From: Pseudomonas songnenensis | Lineage (GTDB): Bacteria; Pseudomonadota; Gammaproteobacteria; Pseudomonadales; Pseudomonadaceae | Length of the DNA stretch: 55,143 nucleotides | Assembly (NCBI RefSeq): GCF_003696315.1 | Contig: NZ_RFFN01000010.1 | Coordinates: 84,487 to 139,629 of the forward strand | Reading direction: 5' to 3' | In this document: piece after piece, positions 44,741 to 52,876 of the stretch | Layout of the letters: every line of letters starts with the position of its first letter | Numbering within the stretch: the first letter of the stretch is position 1 | Notes under the pieces: generated by a model | Told to the model about the DNA's origin: nothing | The model's input: only the letters and a program-made list of their open reading frames with translations | The model's database searches: none | Position numbers and translations under genes: made by a program

Positions 44741-45418
44741 ATGACGACATCGAGCCCTATCGAACTGGAGTTCTCGCGCAAGTACGACCGCCAGCACGCC
44801 TACGAATACCTGCACAAGCACCAGGACGGGCTGGCCCGCCGGCTGTCGCACTGGCGTGACGAGCAGATGGCGCGCCGCGCACTGAAGATTGCCGGCGACC
44901 CCGATCTGGTGCTCGACCTGCCCTGTGGCGCCGGGCGCTTCTGGCCGCTGCTGGCCGAACACCCGAGCCGGATGATCTTCGCCGCGGACAACTCCGCCGA
45001 CATGCTGGCGATCGCCGAGTCGGCGCAGCCGCTGGACGTGCTCAAGCGCGTGGAGAGCTTCCAGACGTCGGCGTTTGCCATCGACATGGGCGACAACGCG
45101 GTCGACAACATCTTCTGCATGCGCCTGCTGCACCACATCGCCGACCCGGCGCATCGCCTGGCGATGCTGCGCGAATTCCATCGCGTCACGCGCGACACGC
45201 TGATCGTCTCGCTGTGGGTCGATGGCAACTACAAGGCGTGGAAGCGCAAGCGCCTGGAGCGTCGGCGGCCGGCCAAGGACAACCAGAACCGCTTCGTCGT
45301 CGCCCGCTCGGTGATCGAGGCGGAATTCGCCGAGGCCGGCTTCGACATCCTCGACCGCAGCGATTTCCTCCCGGGCTACGCCATGTGGCGGGTCTACGTG
45401 CTGCGCAAGCGGGGGTGA
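44741..45418 (+). CDS. SAM-dependent class I methyltransferase of the ColRS cluster
   Basis: 225 residues; ATG at 44741 with CAGGAG upstream, preferred to a GTG at 44732 inside the ribosome site. The SAM-binding motif I is LVLDLPCGAGRFWPLL, with AADNSADML and MRLLHHIADPAHRLAMLREFHRVT as the later motifs. Orthologues sit beside colRS in pseudomonads (PA4379 position in P. aeruginosa) and are linked to lipopolysaccharide. The acceptor is unknown. Confidence 0.87.
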   Translation: MTTSSPIELEFSRKYDRQHAYEYLHKHQDGLARRLSHWRDEQMARRALKIAGDPDLVLDLPCGAGRFWPLLAEHPSRMIFAADNSADMLAIAESAQPLDVLKRVESFQTSAFAIDMGDNAVDNIFCMRLLHHIADPAHRLAMLREFHRVTRDTLIVSLWVDGNYKAWKRKRLERRRPAKDNQNRFVVARSVIEAEFAEAGFDILDRSDFLPGYAMWRVYVLRKRG

Positions 45419-45420
45419 GC

Positions 45421-46140
45421 ATGAATCGTCCTCTCGTACTGCCCGCCCGTGAGCCGCGCACCAGCACCTTTCAGCGCTGGTGGGATACTCAAGGCGAATG
45501 GGTCGAGGAGCCCAATCGCCGGCGTGACGGTGAAAGCGGGGTGCAGCGCATCCGGCTGCGCGACGCACAACAGCCGCCGTTGTACTGCAAACGCCAGATC
45601 GGCCACCTGTACCGCTCGCTGCTCCATCCGTTCGGCCGGCCGACGGCGTTGCGTGAGCGGCACGCGCTGCAGGCCATGCGCGATCTCGGCGTAGGGGTAC
45701 CGGAGCTGATCTATTGCGGTACCCGGCAGCAGGCCGGGCGGTGGCAGGCTCTGCTGGTGACGAAGGCGCTGGACGGCTTTGTCAGCCTGGAGGACTGGTA
45801 CGGCGAGGAGATGCCCGCCTACTACGGCGACACCCTGCAGGGGCGCATGCTCGAGGCGGTCGGCAGCACCCTCGGGCGTATCCATCAGGCGCGCTGGCAG
45901 CATGGCTGCTGCTACCCCAAGCACATCTTTCTGAAGGTTCATGGTGAGGGCTCGGCGGCCTGGGTGGAGGTGGCGCTGCTCGACCTGGAAAAGAGTCGCC
46001 GTCGTCTGCGCCGCAGCGCGGCGGCACGGCATGACCTGCGCCAGCTCAAGCGCCATCGGCAGACGATGCCGGAGCAGGACTGGCAGCGACTGCTGGCCGC
46101 CCATGCGGCGTTCAGCCGGGTGCGCTGCGATGTCATCTGA
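45421..46140 (+). CDS. inaA: InaA-type lipopolysaccharide kinase family protein
   Basis: 239 residues, starting two bases after the methyltransferase stop. It has the small kinase fold of the WaaP/InaA family: PLYCKRQIGHLYRSLLHPFGRPTALRERHALQAMRDLGVGVPELIYCG, followed by LGRIHQARWQHGCCYPKHIFLK (catalytic loop) and VALLDLEKSRRRL (DFG equivalent DLE). It likely phosphorylates the lipopolysaccharide core sugar or a related target at the inner membrane. The position beside colRS matches P. aeruginosa and P. putida. Confidence 0.9.
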   Translation: MNRPLVLPAREPRTSTFQRWWDTQGEWVEEPNRRRDGESGVQRIRLRDAQQPPLYCKRQIGHLYRSLLHPFGRPTALRERHALQAMRDLGVGVPELIYCGTRQQAGRWQALLVTKALDGFVSLEDWYGEEMPAYYGDTLQGRMLEAVGSTLGRIHQARWQHGCCYPKHIFLKVHGEGSAAWVEVALLDLEKSRRRLRRSAAARHDLRQLKRHRQTMPEQDWQRLLAAHAAFSRVRCDVI

Positions 46141-46525
46141 ACCGACCAGTGCGGTGATCGATGGCACGACCCTCAAGGGTCGCAGCGGTGTGGCGCGTAT
46201 CTGGCACGCCTGCGGTTACTCGCTGGCGGGTTTGCGCGCCGCCTACGCGGGCGAGGCAGCGTTCCGCCAGCTGGTGTGGCTGAGCTTTTTGCTGCTGCCG
46301 CTGGCGTTGCTGCTCGACGTCAGCCGCATCGAGCGTGCCGTGCTGATCGCCGGGGTGCTGCTGGCGTTGATCGTCGAGCTGCTCAATTCGGCGATCGAGG
46401 CCGCTATCGACCGTATCTCCTACGAGCTGCATCCACTTTCCAAACAGGCAAAGGACATGGGCAGCGCCGCGCAACTGCTGGCGCTGTGTCTGCTTGCCCT
46501 GGTCTGGGCGGTGATCCTGCTGTGA
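46130..46525 (+). CDS. dgkA: Diacylglycerol kinase DgkA
   Basis: 131 residues; the ATG at 46130 overlaps inaA by 11 bases. Three hydrophobic helices form the trimeric integral-membrane kinase. EAAFRQLVW, LIVELLNSAIEAAIDRIS and HPLSKQAKDMGSAAQL are the conserved active-site residues. It recycles diacylglycerol, released when phosphoglycerol or phosphoethanolamine is moved from phospholipid, back to phosphatidic acid. That matches the transferase encoded next. Confidence 0.95.
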   Translation: MSSEPTSAVIDGTTLKGRSGVARIWHACGYSLAGLRAAYAGEAAFRQLVWLSFLLLPLALLLDVSRIERAVLIAGVLLALIVELLNSAIEAAIDRISYELHPLSKQAKDMGSAAQLLALCLLALVWAVILL

Positions 46526-46556
46526 GCTCCCTTCCGTTTCACCAAGGAATGTCCCG

Positions 46557-48707
46557 ATGATCGATGGAACCGCTCGCGCGCAGGCTGGCCAGCCCGGTCT
46601 GCGCCAGCACCTGCTGTTCACCACCGGCAGTGCCCTCGCGCTGCTGGCGCTGTTTGCCCTGCTGCGCCTGGCGCTGTTGCTGTACAACCGTGAGCTGCTC
46701 GGCGACGCCTCGTCCGCTACGGTGCTCGAAGGCTTCGGCAACGGTCTGCGCTTCGACCTGCGCGTGCTGGTCTACATGCTTGTGCCGCTGTCACTGGCGG
46801 TGCTGAGCCCGCGCGCGATGGCGGCGCGCAGGTTGCAGCGGATCTGGCTCGGCGCCTGCGCCAGCCTGGCGATCCTGCTCGGCATGATCGAGCTGAACTT
46901 CTATCAGGAATTTCATCAGCGGCTGAACGCGCTGGTCTTCCAGTATCTCGCCGAAGACCCGGCGACGGTGCTCAGCATGCTCTGGCACGGCTTTGCGGTG
47001 GTGAAGCTGCTGAGTGTCTGGGCAGGGCTGACGTTGCTCTGGTCGCTGCTGTTTGGCTGGCTCGACGGTCGCTGCCGGCCGTGCGGCGTCAGCCAGATGC
47101 GCCGCTCGCCAACTCGTCCGCCGCTGGCCTGGCACTGGCGTGGCGCCACGCTGCTGGTGCTGGTACTGATCAGCGTGGTCGCCGCCCGCGGCACCCTGCG
47201 CCAGGGGCCGCCGCTGCGCTGGGGCGATGCCTTCACCACCGATTCGGTGTTCATCAACCAGCTCGGCCTTAATCCGGCGCTGACGCTCTATGAGGCGGCG
47301 AAGAACCGCTATTCCGATCATCGCGACAACGCCTGGAAGGCGGTGCTGCCCGAGGACGACGCACTGGCGGTGACCCGCGAGCTGTTGCTGACCGGCAATG
47401 ACCGGCTGGCCGACCCGGAGCTGGCCGCCGTGCGCCGCGACTATTGGGCGCCGGAGGCCGGTCGCCTGCCGGTGCGCAACGTGGTGGTGATCCTGATGGA
47501 GAGCTTTGCCGGGCGCTATGTCGGTGCGCTGGGCAGCCGCGACGGCATCACGCCCAACTTCGACCGCCTGGCTGGCGAGGGCCTGCTATTCGAGCGCTTC
47601 TTCGCCAACGGCACCCACACCCACCAGGGCATGTTCGCCAGCATGGCGTGCTTTCCCAATCTGCCGGGCTTCGAGTACCTGATGCAGTCACCGGAAGGCG
47701 GCAACCGCTTCTCCGGGCTGCCGCAGCTGCTCAGCGCCCGGGCGTTCAACGACGTCTACGTCTACAACGGCGATTTCGCCTGGGACAACCAGGCCGGGTT
47801 CTTCGGCAACCAGGGCATGACCCGCTTCGTCGGGCGTAGCGACTATGTCGACCCCGTGGTGGCGGACCCGACCTGGGGCGTATCCGACCAGGACATGTTC
47901 GACCGCGCGGTGCAGGAGCTCGGCTCCCTGCCAGCGGACGAACCCTTCTATGCGCTGCTGCAGACGCTGTCCAACCACACGCCCTATGCGCTGCCGGAGC
48001 CGCTGCCGGTGCCGGCGGTCAGCGGGCATGGCTCGCAGGATGCGCACCTGACCGCCATGCGCTATTCCGACTGGGCGCTGGGTCGCTTCTTCGAGCAAGC
48101 CAAGCGCCAGCCCTGGTACAAGGACACCCTGTTCGTGGTGGTCGGCGACCATGGTTTCGGTGCGCCGGAGCAGCTCACCGAGATGGACCTTTTCCGCTTC
48201 CACGTGCCGCTGCTGCTGATCGCGCCGGGCCTCACCGAAGAGTTCGGCAGCCGGCGCGAAGTGGTGGGTACCCAGGTCGACGTGGTGCCGACCATCATGG
48301 GCCGCCTCGGTGGCGAGGTGCGCCATCAGTGCTGGGGTCGCGACCTGCTGGCACTGGACGAGCGTGACCCGGGTTTCGGCATCATCAAGCCCTCGGGCAG
48401 CGACCAGACCGTGGCGATGATCCGCGGCGATCGGATTCTGGTGCAGCCCAGGGATCTCGAACCGCGACTGTACCGCTATAGCCTGGGTGCCAATACCGCG
48501 GCCGAGCGCATCGAGGATGCCCACAGCACAGCGCCGTTGCTACGCCAGCTGCAGGCCTACCTGCAGATCGCTACCGCAAGCCTGCTGGCCAATACCGCCG
48601 GTGATCGCGAGCGGGAGGAGTCAAGCCGCGGGACCCTGGCGCGCGCCGAGGGAGACAGCAAACCGGCCGTTCCTGCGCAGGGCACGCCCGGACCCCGGGA
48701 GGGTTGA
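46557..48707 (+). CDS. LTA synthase-like membrane phosphoglycerol/phosphoethanolamine transferase
   Basis: 716 residues; ATG at 46557 with AAGGA upstream. Five N-terminal membrane helices (to about 230) precede a periplasmic alkaline-phosphatase-fold domain. VVVILMESFAGRYVG carries metal-binding Glu, FANGTHTHQGMFASM the nucleophile Thr region, and VVVGDHGFGAPEQ the Asp-His pair. This is the LtaS/OpgB family architecture. In a Gram-negative it likely decorates lipid A, core or glucans with a phospholipid head group, with DgkA removing the diacylglycerol (inference). A Ser/Glu-rich hydrophilic tail of about 45 residues is extra. Confidence 0.88.
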   Translation: MIDGTARAQAGQPGLRQHLLFTTGSALALLALFALLRLALLLYNRELLGDASSATVLEGFGNGLRFDLRVLVYMLVPLSLAVLSPRAMAARRLQRIWLGACASLAILLGMIELNFYQEFHQRLNALVFQYLAEDPATVLSMLWHGFAVVKLLSVWAGLTLLWSLLFGWLDGRCRPCGVSQMRRSPTRPPLAWHWRGATLLVLVLISVVAARGTLRQGPPLRWGDAFTTDSVFINQLGLNPALTLYEAAKNRYSDHRDNAWKAVLPEDDALAVTRELLLTGNDRLADPELAAVRRDYWAPEAGRLPVRNVVVILMESFAGRYVGALGSRDGITPNFDRLAGEGLLFERFFANGTHTHQGMFASMACFPNLPGFEYLMQSPEGGNRFSGLPQLLSARAFNDVYVYNGDFAWDNQAGFFGNQGMTRFVGRSDYVDPVVADPTWGVSDQDMFDRAVQELGSLPADEPFYALLQTLSNHTPYALPEPLPVPAVSGHGSQDAHLTAMRYSDWALGRFFEQAKRQPWYKDTLFVVVGDHGFGAPEQLTEMDLFRFHVPLLLIAPGLTEEFGSRREVVGTQVDVVPTIMGRLGGEVRHQCWGRDLLALDERDPGFGIIKPSGSDQTVAMIRGDRILVQPRDLEPRLYRYSLGANTAAERIEDAHSTAPLLRQLQAYLQIATASLLANTAGDREREESSRGTLARAEGDSKPAVPAQGTPGPREG

Positions 48708-48758
48708 GCGCGCCAGCGTGGCTCAGGAATGCCGAGTCCTGGCCGCGCAGGTCATCGC

Positions 48759-49250
48759 TCAGCGCGGGATCTTCACGCGGTCGTCATCGAAGTCGCCGCG
48801 TTCTGCGTCGCGGTGGCAGGCCACGCAGTTGAAGCGCCCGCCGACCGATTCGCGGGCGAACTTGGCCGCGCTGACTTCGTCGTGCTTGCGCTCGAACCAG
48901 CGGGTCTGGCTGATGCGCGGTGGCTCGCCGGCGGTCGGCGAGGGCTCTGTCGGCAGTCGGTTGGCGGCTGGCGCGCGGACCAGGAAGTCGAGGATCTCCT
49001 GTTCCTGCAGCGGGTCCAGCGAGGCGTTGCTGCCGTAGTGATCGGCCAGCGTGCGCATCTGCTCGCGCCAGGCATCGGCGGGCAGCAGGCCCGGGGCGTA
49101 GAGCATGTGGCAGGCGGCGCATTCCTCCCGCCACACCAGCGGCGCATCGCTGGGCACCGCCAGGCGCTTGGGCCGCTTGTAGCCCTGGCGCTCGTGATGC
49201 TCGTCGTCATCGGCCAGGCTGAAGCCGGCAAGGCTCAGCGCCAGGGCCAA
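48759..49250 (-). CDS. Diheme cytochrome c (DHC family), start region apparently frameshifted
   Basis: 163 residues as read from a TTG at 49250. Two heme sites, CAACH and CVACH, fit the dihaem cytochrome c family (PF09626), with the typical HMLYAPGLLPADAWREQMRTLADHYGSNASLDP. The natural start would be the ATG at 49275, which has a good AGGAG ribosome site, but it is one base out of frame; removing one base would restore an MKRI...LALALSLAGFSLA signal peptide. DHC donates electrons to SHP in Rhodobacter. It lies 11 bases after the SHP gene. Confidence 0.8.
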   Translation of the reverse strand: MALALSLAGFSLADDDEHHERQGYKRPKRLAVPSDAPLVWREECAACHMLYAPGLLPADAWREQMRTLADHYGSNASLDPLQEQEILDFLVRAPAANRLPTEPSPTAGEPPRISQTRWFERKHDEVSAAKFARESVGGRFNCVACHRDAERGDFDDDRVKIPR

Positions 49251-49286
49251 CCCGGTGACAGTGGATGCGTTTCATGGGGTGTGCTC

Positions 49287-49691
49287 CTACTGCAGTCCGC
49301 TGATCCAGGTGATGAAGTCACCCTTTTCCTGCGCCGTGCACTCGCGGGCAAACACGTCGTCACAGTTGCGACGAAACCATTTCTCCACCTTCTGCGCATC
49401 GCTGAAGCGCTCGGGGTTGGCCACCGGTGCCAACGGCTCGACCTTGCGGTGCGCGGGCGTCTTGCCGGCCTTGCGCGGGTCGGCGGTGTGGCAGGTGGTG
49501 CAGCTCATGGTCTTGTCGGCGCGCTGCTCCTCGGCGACGTACAGCGCCTGACCGCGCTCGGCAGAAAAGCCGGCGAAGGCCGGATTTTCCAGGCGGGCCT
49601 GGGCGGCGTAGCCGGGCAGCAGCGGGTGTTCGGTTTCGGCCAGTGCGGGCAGGCTCAGGCAGCAGGCCAGGACGATCCAGTGGTTTTTCAT
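49287..49691 (-). CDS. SHP-type monoheme cytochrome c (DUF1924)
   Basis: 134 residues; signal peptide MKNHWIVLACCLSLPALA. The heme site is SCTTCHTADPRKAGKT, followed by HRKVEPLAPVANPERFSDAQKVEKWFRRNCDDVFAREC. The latter pattern (Asn-Cys and a second Cys) is expected for the SHP Asn ligand and disulfide. SHP of Rhodobacter binds oxygen, NO and small nitrogen compounds in the periplasm. With DHC and the divergent cytochrome b reductase, it forms the known SHP gene set. Confidence 0.87.
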   Translation of the reverse strand: MKNHWIVLACCLSLPALAETEHPLLPGYAAQARLENPAFAGFSAERGQALYVAEEQRADKTMSCTTCHTADPRKAGKTPAHRKVEPLAPVANPERFSDAQKVEKWFRRNCDDVFARECTAQEKGDFITWISGLQ

Positions 49692-49736
49692 GGGGGCACG
49701 CTCCAGTGTGGAATGAGCGCAGCCTAGGCCGGGCGC

Positions 49737-49753
49737 CTTACGCGAAGCTGAAT
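49737..49753 (-). promoter_or_regulatory. QseB/PmrA-like site before the SHP-DHC genes
   Basis: CTTACG-CGAAG-CTGAAT on the plus strand; 9 of 12 half-site bases match CTTAAG-N5-CTTAAG, with the same CGAAG spacer as at 36058. It ends 45 bases from the start at 49691. Confidence 0.5.
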
Positions 49754-49769
49754 ATGGCAGCTTGATGGC

Positions 49770-49786
49770 ATTCAGTTTCGCTTCAG
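49770..49786 (+). promoter_or_regulatory. QseB/PmrA-like site before the cytochrome b reductase gene
   Basis: ATTCAG-TTTCG-CTTCAG, a degenerate direct repeat with the same period, ending 46 bases before the GTG at 49833. With the previous site it forms a mirror pair in the 141-base divergent gap. Confidence 0.48.
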
Positions 49787-49832
49787 CTGGAAGGCTTAAA
49801 AAGACAGCACTTCCCATCCAGAGGATGCCATC

Positions 49833-51398
49833 GTGGCTGCCTTCAAGCGCTTCCGCCTGTTTCACTGGCTGCTCGCCGGTTTCTTTGTCGCTGCCTACCT
49901 GAGCGGCGACGACGCCGAGCTGCTGCACGTCTGGCTGGGCTACGGCCTGGTCGCCCTGCTGGTGCTGCGCGTGCTGATCGCACCGCTGCGTCTGCGCGGT
50001 TTTCCCGATCTGCTGCCGGCAACGATGCTGCGGCGCAACCTGAGTCTGACTTCGTTGGGCAGCTGGCTGACCTTTGGCATGTTGGTCAGTCTGGCGCTGG
50101 CCAGCCTGCTCGGCCTGGGCATGGTGGATAACGGCGATGTGCTGGCGGCGTTGCCGGGTGTCGGCCCGGATCTGTTCGGGGCGGCCAGCGACATCGATTT
50201 CGTCGGCTGGCTGGGTGATGCCGAGGAGGTGCACGAGTTCTTCGCCAATCTGGCGCTGACCCTGGTCGCTCTGCATATCGGCTATGTGCTGCTGTTTCGC
50301 CGTACCACCGCCTGGGCGATGCTGCGTGGCCCACGCCAGCCCGCACCCGAGGCGCAGCCGGCTAAGCCGGTGCCTGCTGCGGCGTCCGTCGTGCCGGCAT
50401 TTGCCGCGCTGGCGGTGACTGCGCGCCAGGTCGAGGCGAGCGATACGCTGTCGTTCAGCCTGCAGGTGCCGCCGGAGCTGCGTGAGCGCTTCGCCGCGCA
50501 ACCGGGGCAGTTCGTCACCCTGCGTGTGCCCTGCGCGGAGCCGCCGCTGCTGCGCTGCTATTCGCTATCGAAGCCGCTCGGCAGCGATGGCGTGCTGCGT
50601 ATCAGCGTCCGGCGCGTCGCCGGCGGGCGGGCCTCGAACTGGCTGGCGGACAACCTGCAGATCGGCCAGCGTATCGACGTGCTGCCACCGGCGGGCCGCC
50701 TGGTGCCGGATGATCTGGACGGCGATCTGCTCTTGCTGGCCGCCGGCAGCGGCATCACGCCGCTGCGAGCGATTGCCCAGGCGGTGCTCGAGCAGGGGCG
50801 TGGACGGGTCTTCCTGTTCCAGGCCAGCCGTGACGCCGCATCACTGATCTTCGCCGAGGAGCTGGCGGACTTTGCCGAGCGTTACCCCGAACGTCTGCAG
50901 CTGCGCATCTGGCTGGATGCCGAGCAGGGGGTGCCCAGCGGGCCGGCCATCGCTGCGAAGATCGCCGACTGGCCGCTGGGCGAGGCGTTCGTCTGCGGGC
51001 CGCCGGCATTCATGGCGGGCGCCTCGGCGGCACTCGCCGGGCCTGGTGTGGCGAGCGAGTCCATCCATGTCGAGCGCTTCGACGCCCCGGAACCGGCGGT
51101 CCTGCTCAGCGAGCCGCTACAGCCGGCGCGCAGCCGCCTGCACGTCGCGCTCGACGGTCACCGGCATGCACTGGATGTGGCGCATGGCGAGGTGTTGCTG
51201 GATGCCATGGAGCAGGCCGGGCTGCAGCCGCCCAGCGCCTGTCGCGCCGGCATCTGCGCAGCCTGTCGCTGCCGGGTGGTGGACGGCAGCGTGCGCATGC
51301 GCAGCAACCAGGTGCTCAGCGACCAGCAGGTGCGCCAGGGCTGGACGCTCGCCTGCCAGGCAGTACCGACCAGTGCGCGACTGGAGGTGGAGTACTGA
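49833..51398 (+). CDS. Cytochrome b561-ferredoxin reductase-[2Fe-2S] fusion protein
   Basis: 521 residues from the GTG at 49833 with AGAGGA upstream. Residues 1-160 are a four-helix cytochrome b561 (RLFHWLLAGFF, LLHVWLGYGL, EEVHEFFANLALTLVALHIGYVL give heme ligands). Next comes a flavin/NAD reductase unit with RCYSLSK, AAGSGITPLRAIAQ and FVCGPPAFM, and then a [2Fe-2S] ferredoxin with CRAGICAACRC and LACQ. It probably moves electrons from NAD(P)H across to periplasmic DHC and SHP. It is divergent from SHP-DHC. Confidence 0.92.
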   Translation: MAAFKRFRLFHWLLAGFFVAAYLSGDDAELLHVWLGYGLVALLVLRVLIAPLRLRGFPDLLPATMLRRNLSLTSLGSWLTFGMLVSLALASLLGLGMVDNGDVLAALPGVGPDLFGAASDIDFVGWLGDAEEVHEFFANLALTLVALHIGYVLLFRRTTAWAMLRGPRQPAPEAQPAKPVPAAASVVPAFAALAVTARQVEASDTLSFSLQVPPELRERFAAQPGQFVTLRVPCAEPPLLRCYSLSKPLGSDGVLRISVRRVAGGRASNWLADNLQIGQRIDVLPPAGRLVPDDLDGDLLLLAAGSGITPLRAIAQAVLEQGRGRVFLFQASRDAASLIFAEELADFAERYPERLQLRIWLDAEQGVPSGPAIAAKIADWPLGEAFVCGPPAFMAGASAALAGPGVASESIHVERFDAPEPAVLLSEPLQPARSRLHVALDGHRHALDVAHGEVLLDAMEQAGLQPPSACRAGICAACRCRVVDGSVRMRSNQVLSDQQVRQGWTLACQAVPTSARLEVEY

Positions 51399-51409
51399 GA
51401 GGATGCGCT

Positions 51410-52804
51410 TCAGTGCTTTTCCACCGGCAGATCATGCTGCTGCCAGGCGATCCATGAGCCTGGCACGTTCACCACATCACGGAAGCCCTCGCGCTTGAGG
51501 ATGCTGGCGGCGATCGAGGCGCGGTAGCCGCTGCCGCAGTACGTCGCCACCGTCCTGCCCTTGTCCAGGCGCCCCAGCCCCTCGGGCAGATGGGCGACGA
51601 AGGCGTGGTGGGCGTCGGGTACGCGGCCTTGCTCGACCTCCTCGGGTGCGCGCACGTCGAGCACCTGGACCTGCGGATCCTCGCGACGACGGTTCAGCTC
51701 GTGCACCGTCCATTGGCCGACGCTGGCCAGCGGCAGGCCGGCGTTCTGCCAGTCGGTCATGCCGTTGCGCAGATAGCCTGCCACGCGATCGAGACCGATC
51801 CGATACAGCTGCAGCGTGGCCTGGTGGATCTGCTGGCTGTTTTCGCCGATCAGATAGATCGGCCGCTGGTCGTCGAGCATCCAGCCGGCCCAGCTGACGA
51901 ATTCGTTCTGCAGGGCGATGTTCAGCGCGCCGGGTACATGGCCGCCGCCGAAGGCGAGGATCGAGCGCAGGTCCACCAGCTGTACGGCGCTGTGGTCGGC
52001 GCTTCGTTCGGCGAACTCTTGCGGCGACAGCGGCGCCGGCAGGTTCGGCCCGTGCATGCGCGTGGCCGAACGCACATTGAGTTTCTTCAGGCGCGCGTAG
52101 TGACGCGGCGGCTCGGGCATGCCGCTGAGCAGCCAGTCGATGAATTCGGCTTCGTTGCGCCGCTGGTTGAGTGCCGGATTGAACAATAGCTCGTTGCCCA
52201 GTGTGGAGCGCCGGCGGTCGCCAATGGACTTGCCGCACGCCGAGCCCGCACCGTGACAGGGGTAGATCTCGACGCGTTCACCCAATGGCAGGTAGCGGGT
52301 GAAGAGGGTGGCATAGAGCTGTGCGGCCAGCTGTTTGGTGCTGTCTTCGCCGAGCAGGTCGGGGCGGCCGACGTCGAGGTTGAACAGGGTGTCGCCGGTG
52401 AACAGCGCGAACGGCTCATCGCCCTGCTGGCCGTCGCGCAGCAGCAGCGAGATGTGTTCTGGCGTGTGGCCGGGCGAGTAGATGATTTCCAGGCTGACCT
52501 GGCCGAGCTCCAGCACTTCGCCATCGGCCGCCTGGCGCAGCTCGAAGGCATAGTCCGGCGAGCAGCCACCGATGATCTCGGCACCACTGCGTTCGGCCAG
52601 CGCCTGGGCGCCGGAGACGAAGTCGGCATGGATGTGGGTTTCGATGGCGTAGGCGATGCGCAGGCCCTTCTCTCGGGCCAGGGCGAGATAGACATCGACG
52701 TCGCGGCGTGGGTCGATCACCGCGGCGACCGCGGCCTTGCTGTCGCCTATCAGGTAGGAAATCTGCGCCAGGCCGTCGGTATAGATCGGCTCGAAGACCA
52801 GCAT
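51410..52804 (-). CDS. MBL-fold metallohydrolase with two rhodanese domains
   Basis: 464 residues; ATG at 52804 with GGAGG upstream. The metallo-beta-lactamase part has ETHIHADFVSGAQ, SPGHTPEHISLL, FTGDTLFNLDVGRPDLL and YPCHGAGSACGKS, the persulfide dioxygenase-like set. Two rhodanese domains follow. The first (YLIGENSQQ) lacks the active Cys; the second has it in TYCGSGYRAS. It likely handles glutathione persulfide or thiosulfate in sulfur detoxification. It converges with the previous gene, 11 bases apart. Confidence 0.9.
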   Translation of the reverse strand: MLVFEPIYTDGLAQISYLIGDSKAAVAAVIDPRRDVDVYLALAREKGLRIAYAIETHIHADFVSGAQALAERSGAEIIGGCSPDYAFELRQAADGEVLELGQVSLEIIYSPGHTPEHISLLLRDGQQGDEPFALFTGDTLFNLDVGRPDLLGEDSTKQLAAQLYATLFTRYLPLGERVEIYPCHGAGSACGKSIGDRRRSTLGNELLFNPALNQRRNEAEFIDWLLSGMPEPPRHYARLKKLNVRSATRMHGPNLPAPLSPQEFAERSADHSAVQLVDLRSILAFGGGHVPGALNIALQNEFVSWAGWMLDDQRPIYLIGENSQQIHQATLQLYRIGLDRVAGYLRNGMTDWQNAGLPLASVGQWTVHELNRRREDPQVQVLDVRAPEEVEQGRVPDAHHAFVAHLPEGLGRLDKGRTVATYCGSGYRASIAASILKREGFRDVVNVPGSWIAWQQHDLPVEKH

Positions 52805-52876
52805 GGTTGCACCTCCGTAACGGCTGAATGGTTACGGATGTGGAACGTCGACGGGTGGCCGACGTTCACTCGGCGA

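Noticed and set aside
49793..49801. CTTAAA near the cytochrome b reductase start as a third half-site
   Set aside because: It is out of the 11-base phase with the ATTCAG/CTTCAG pair, so I did not count it.
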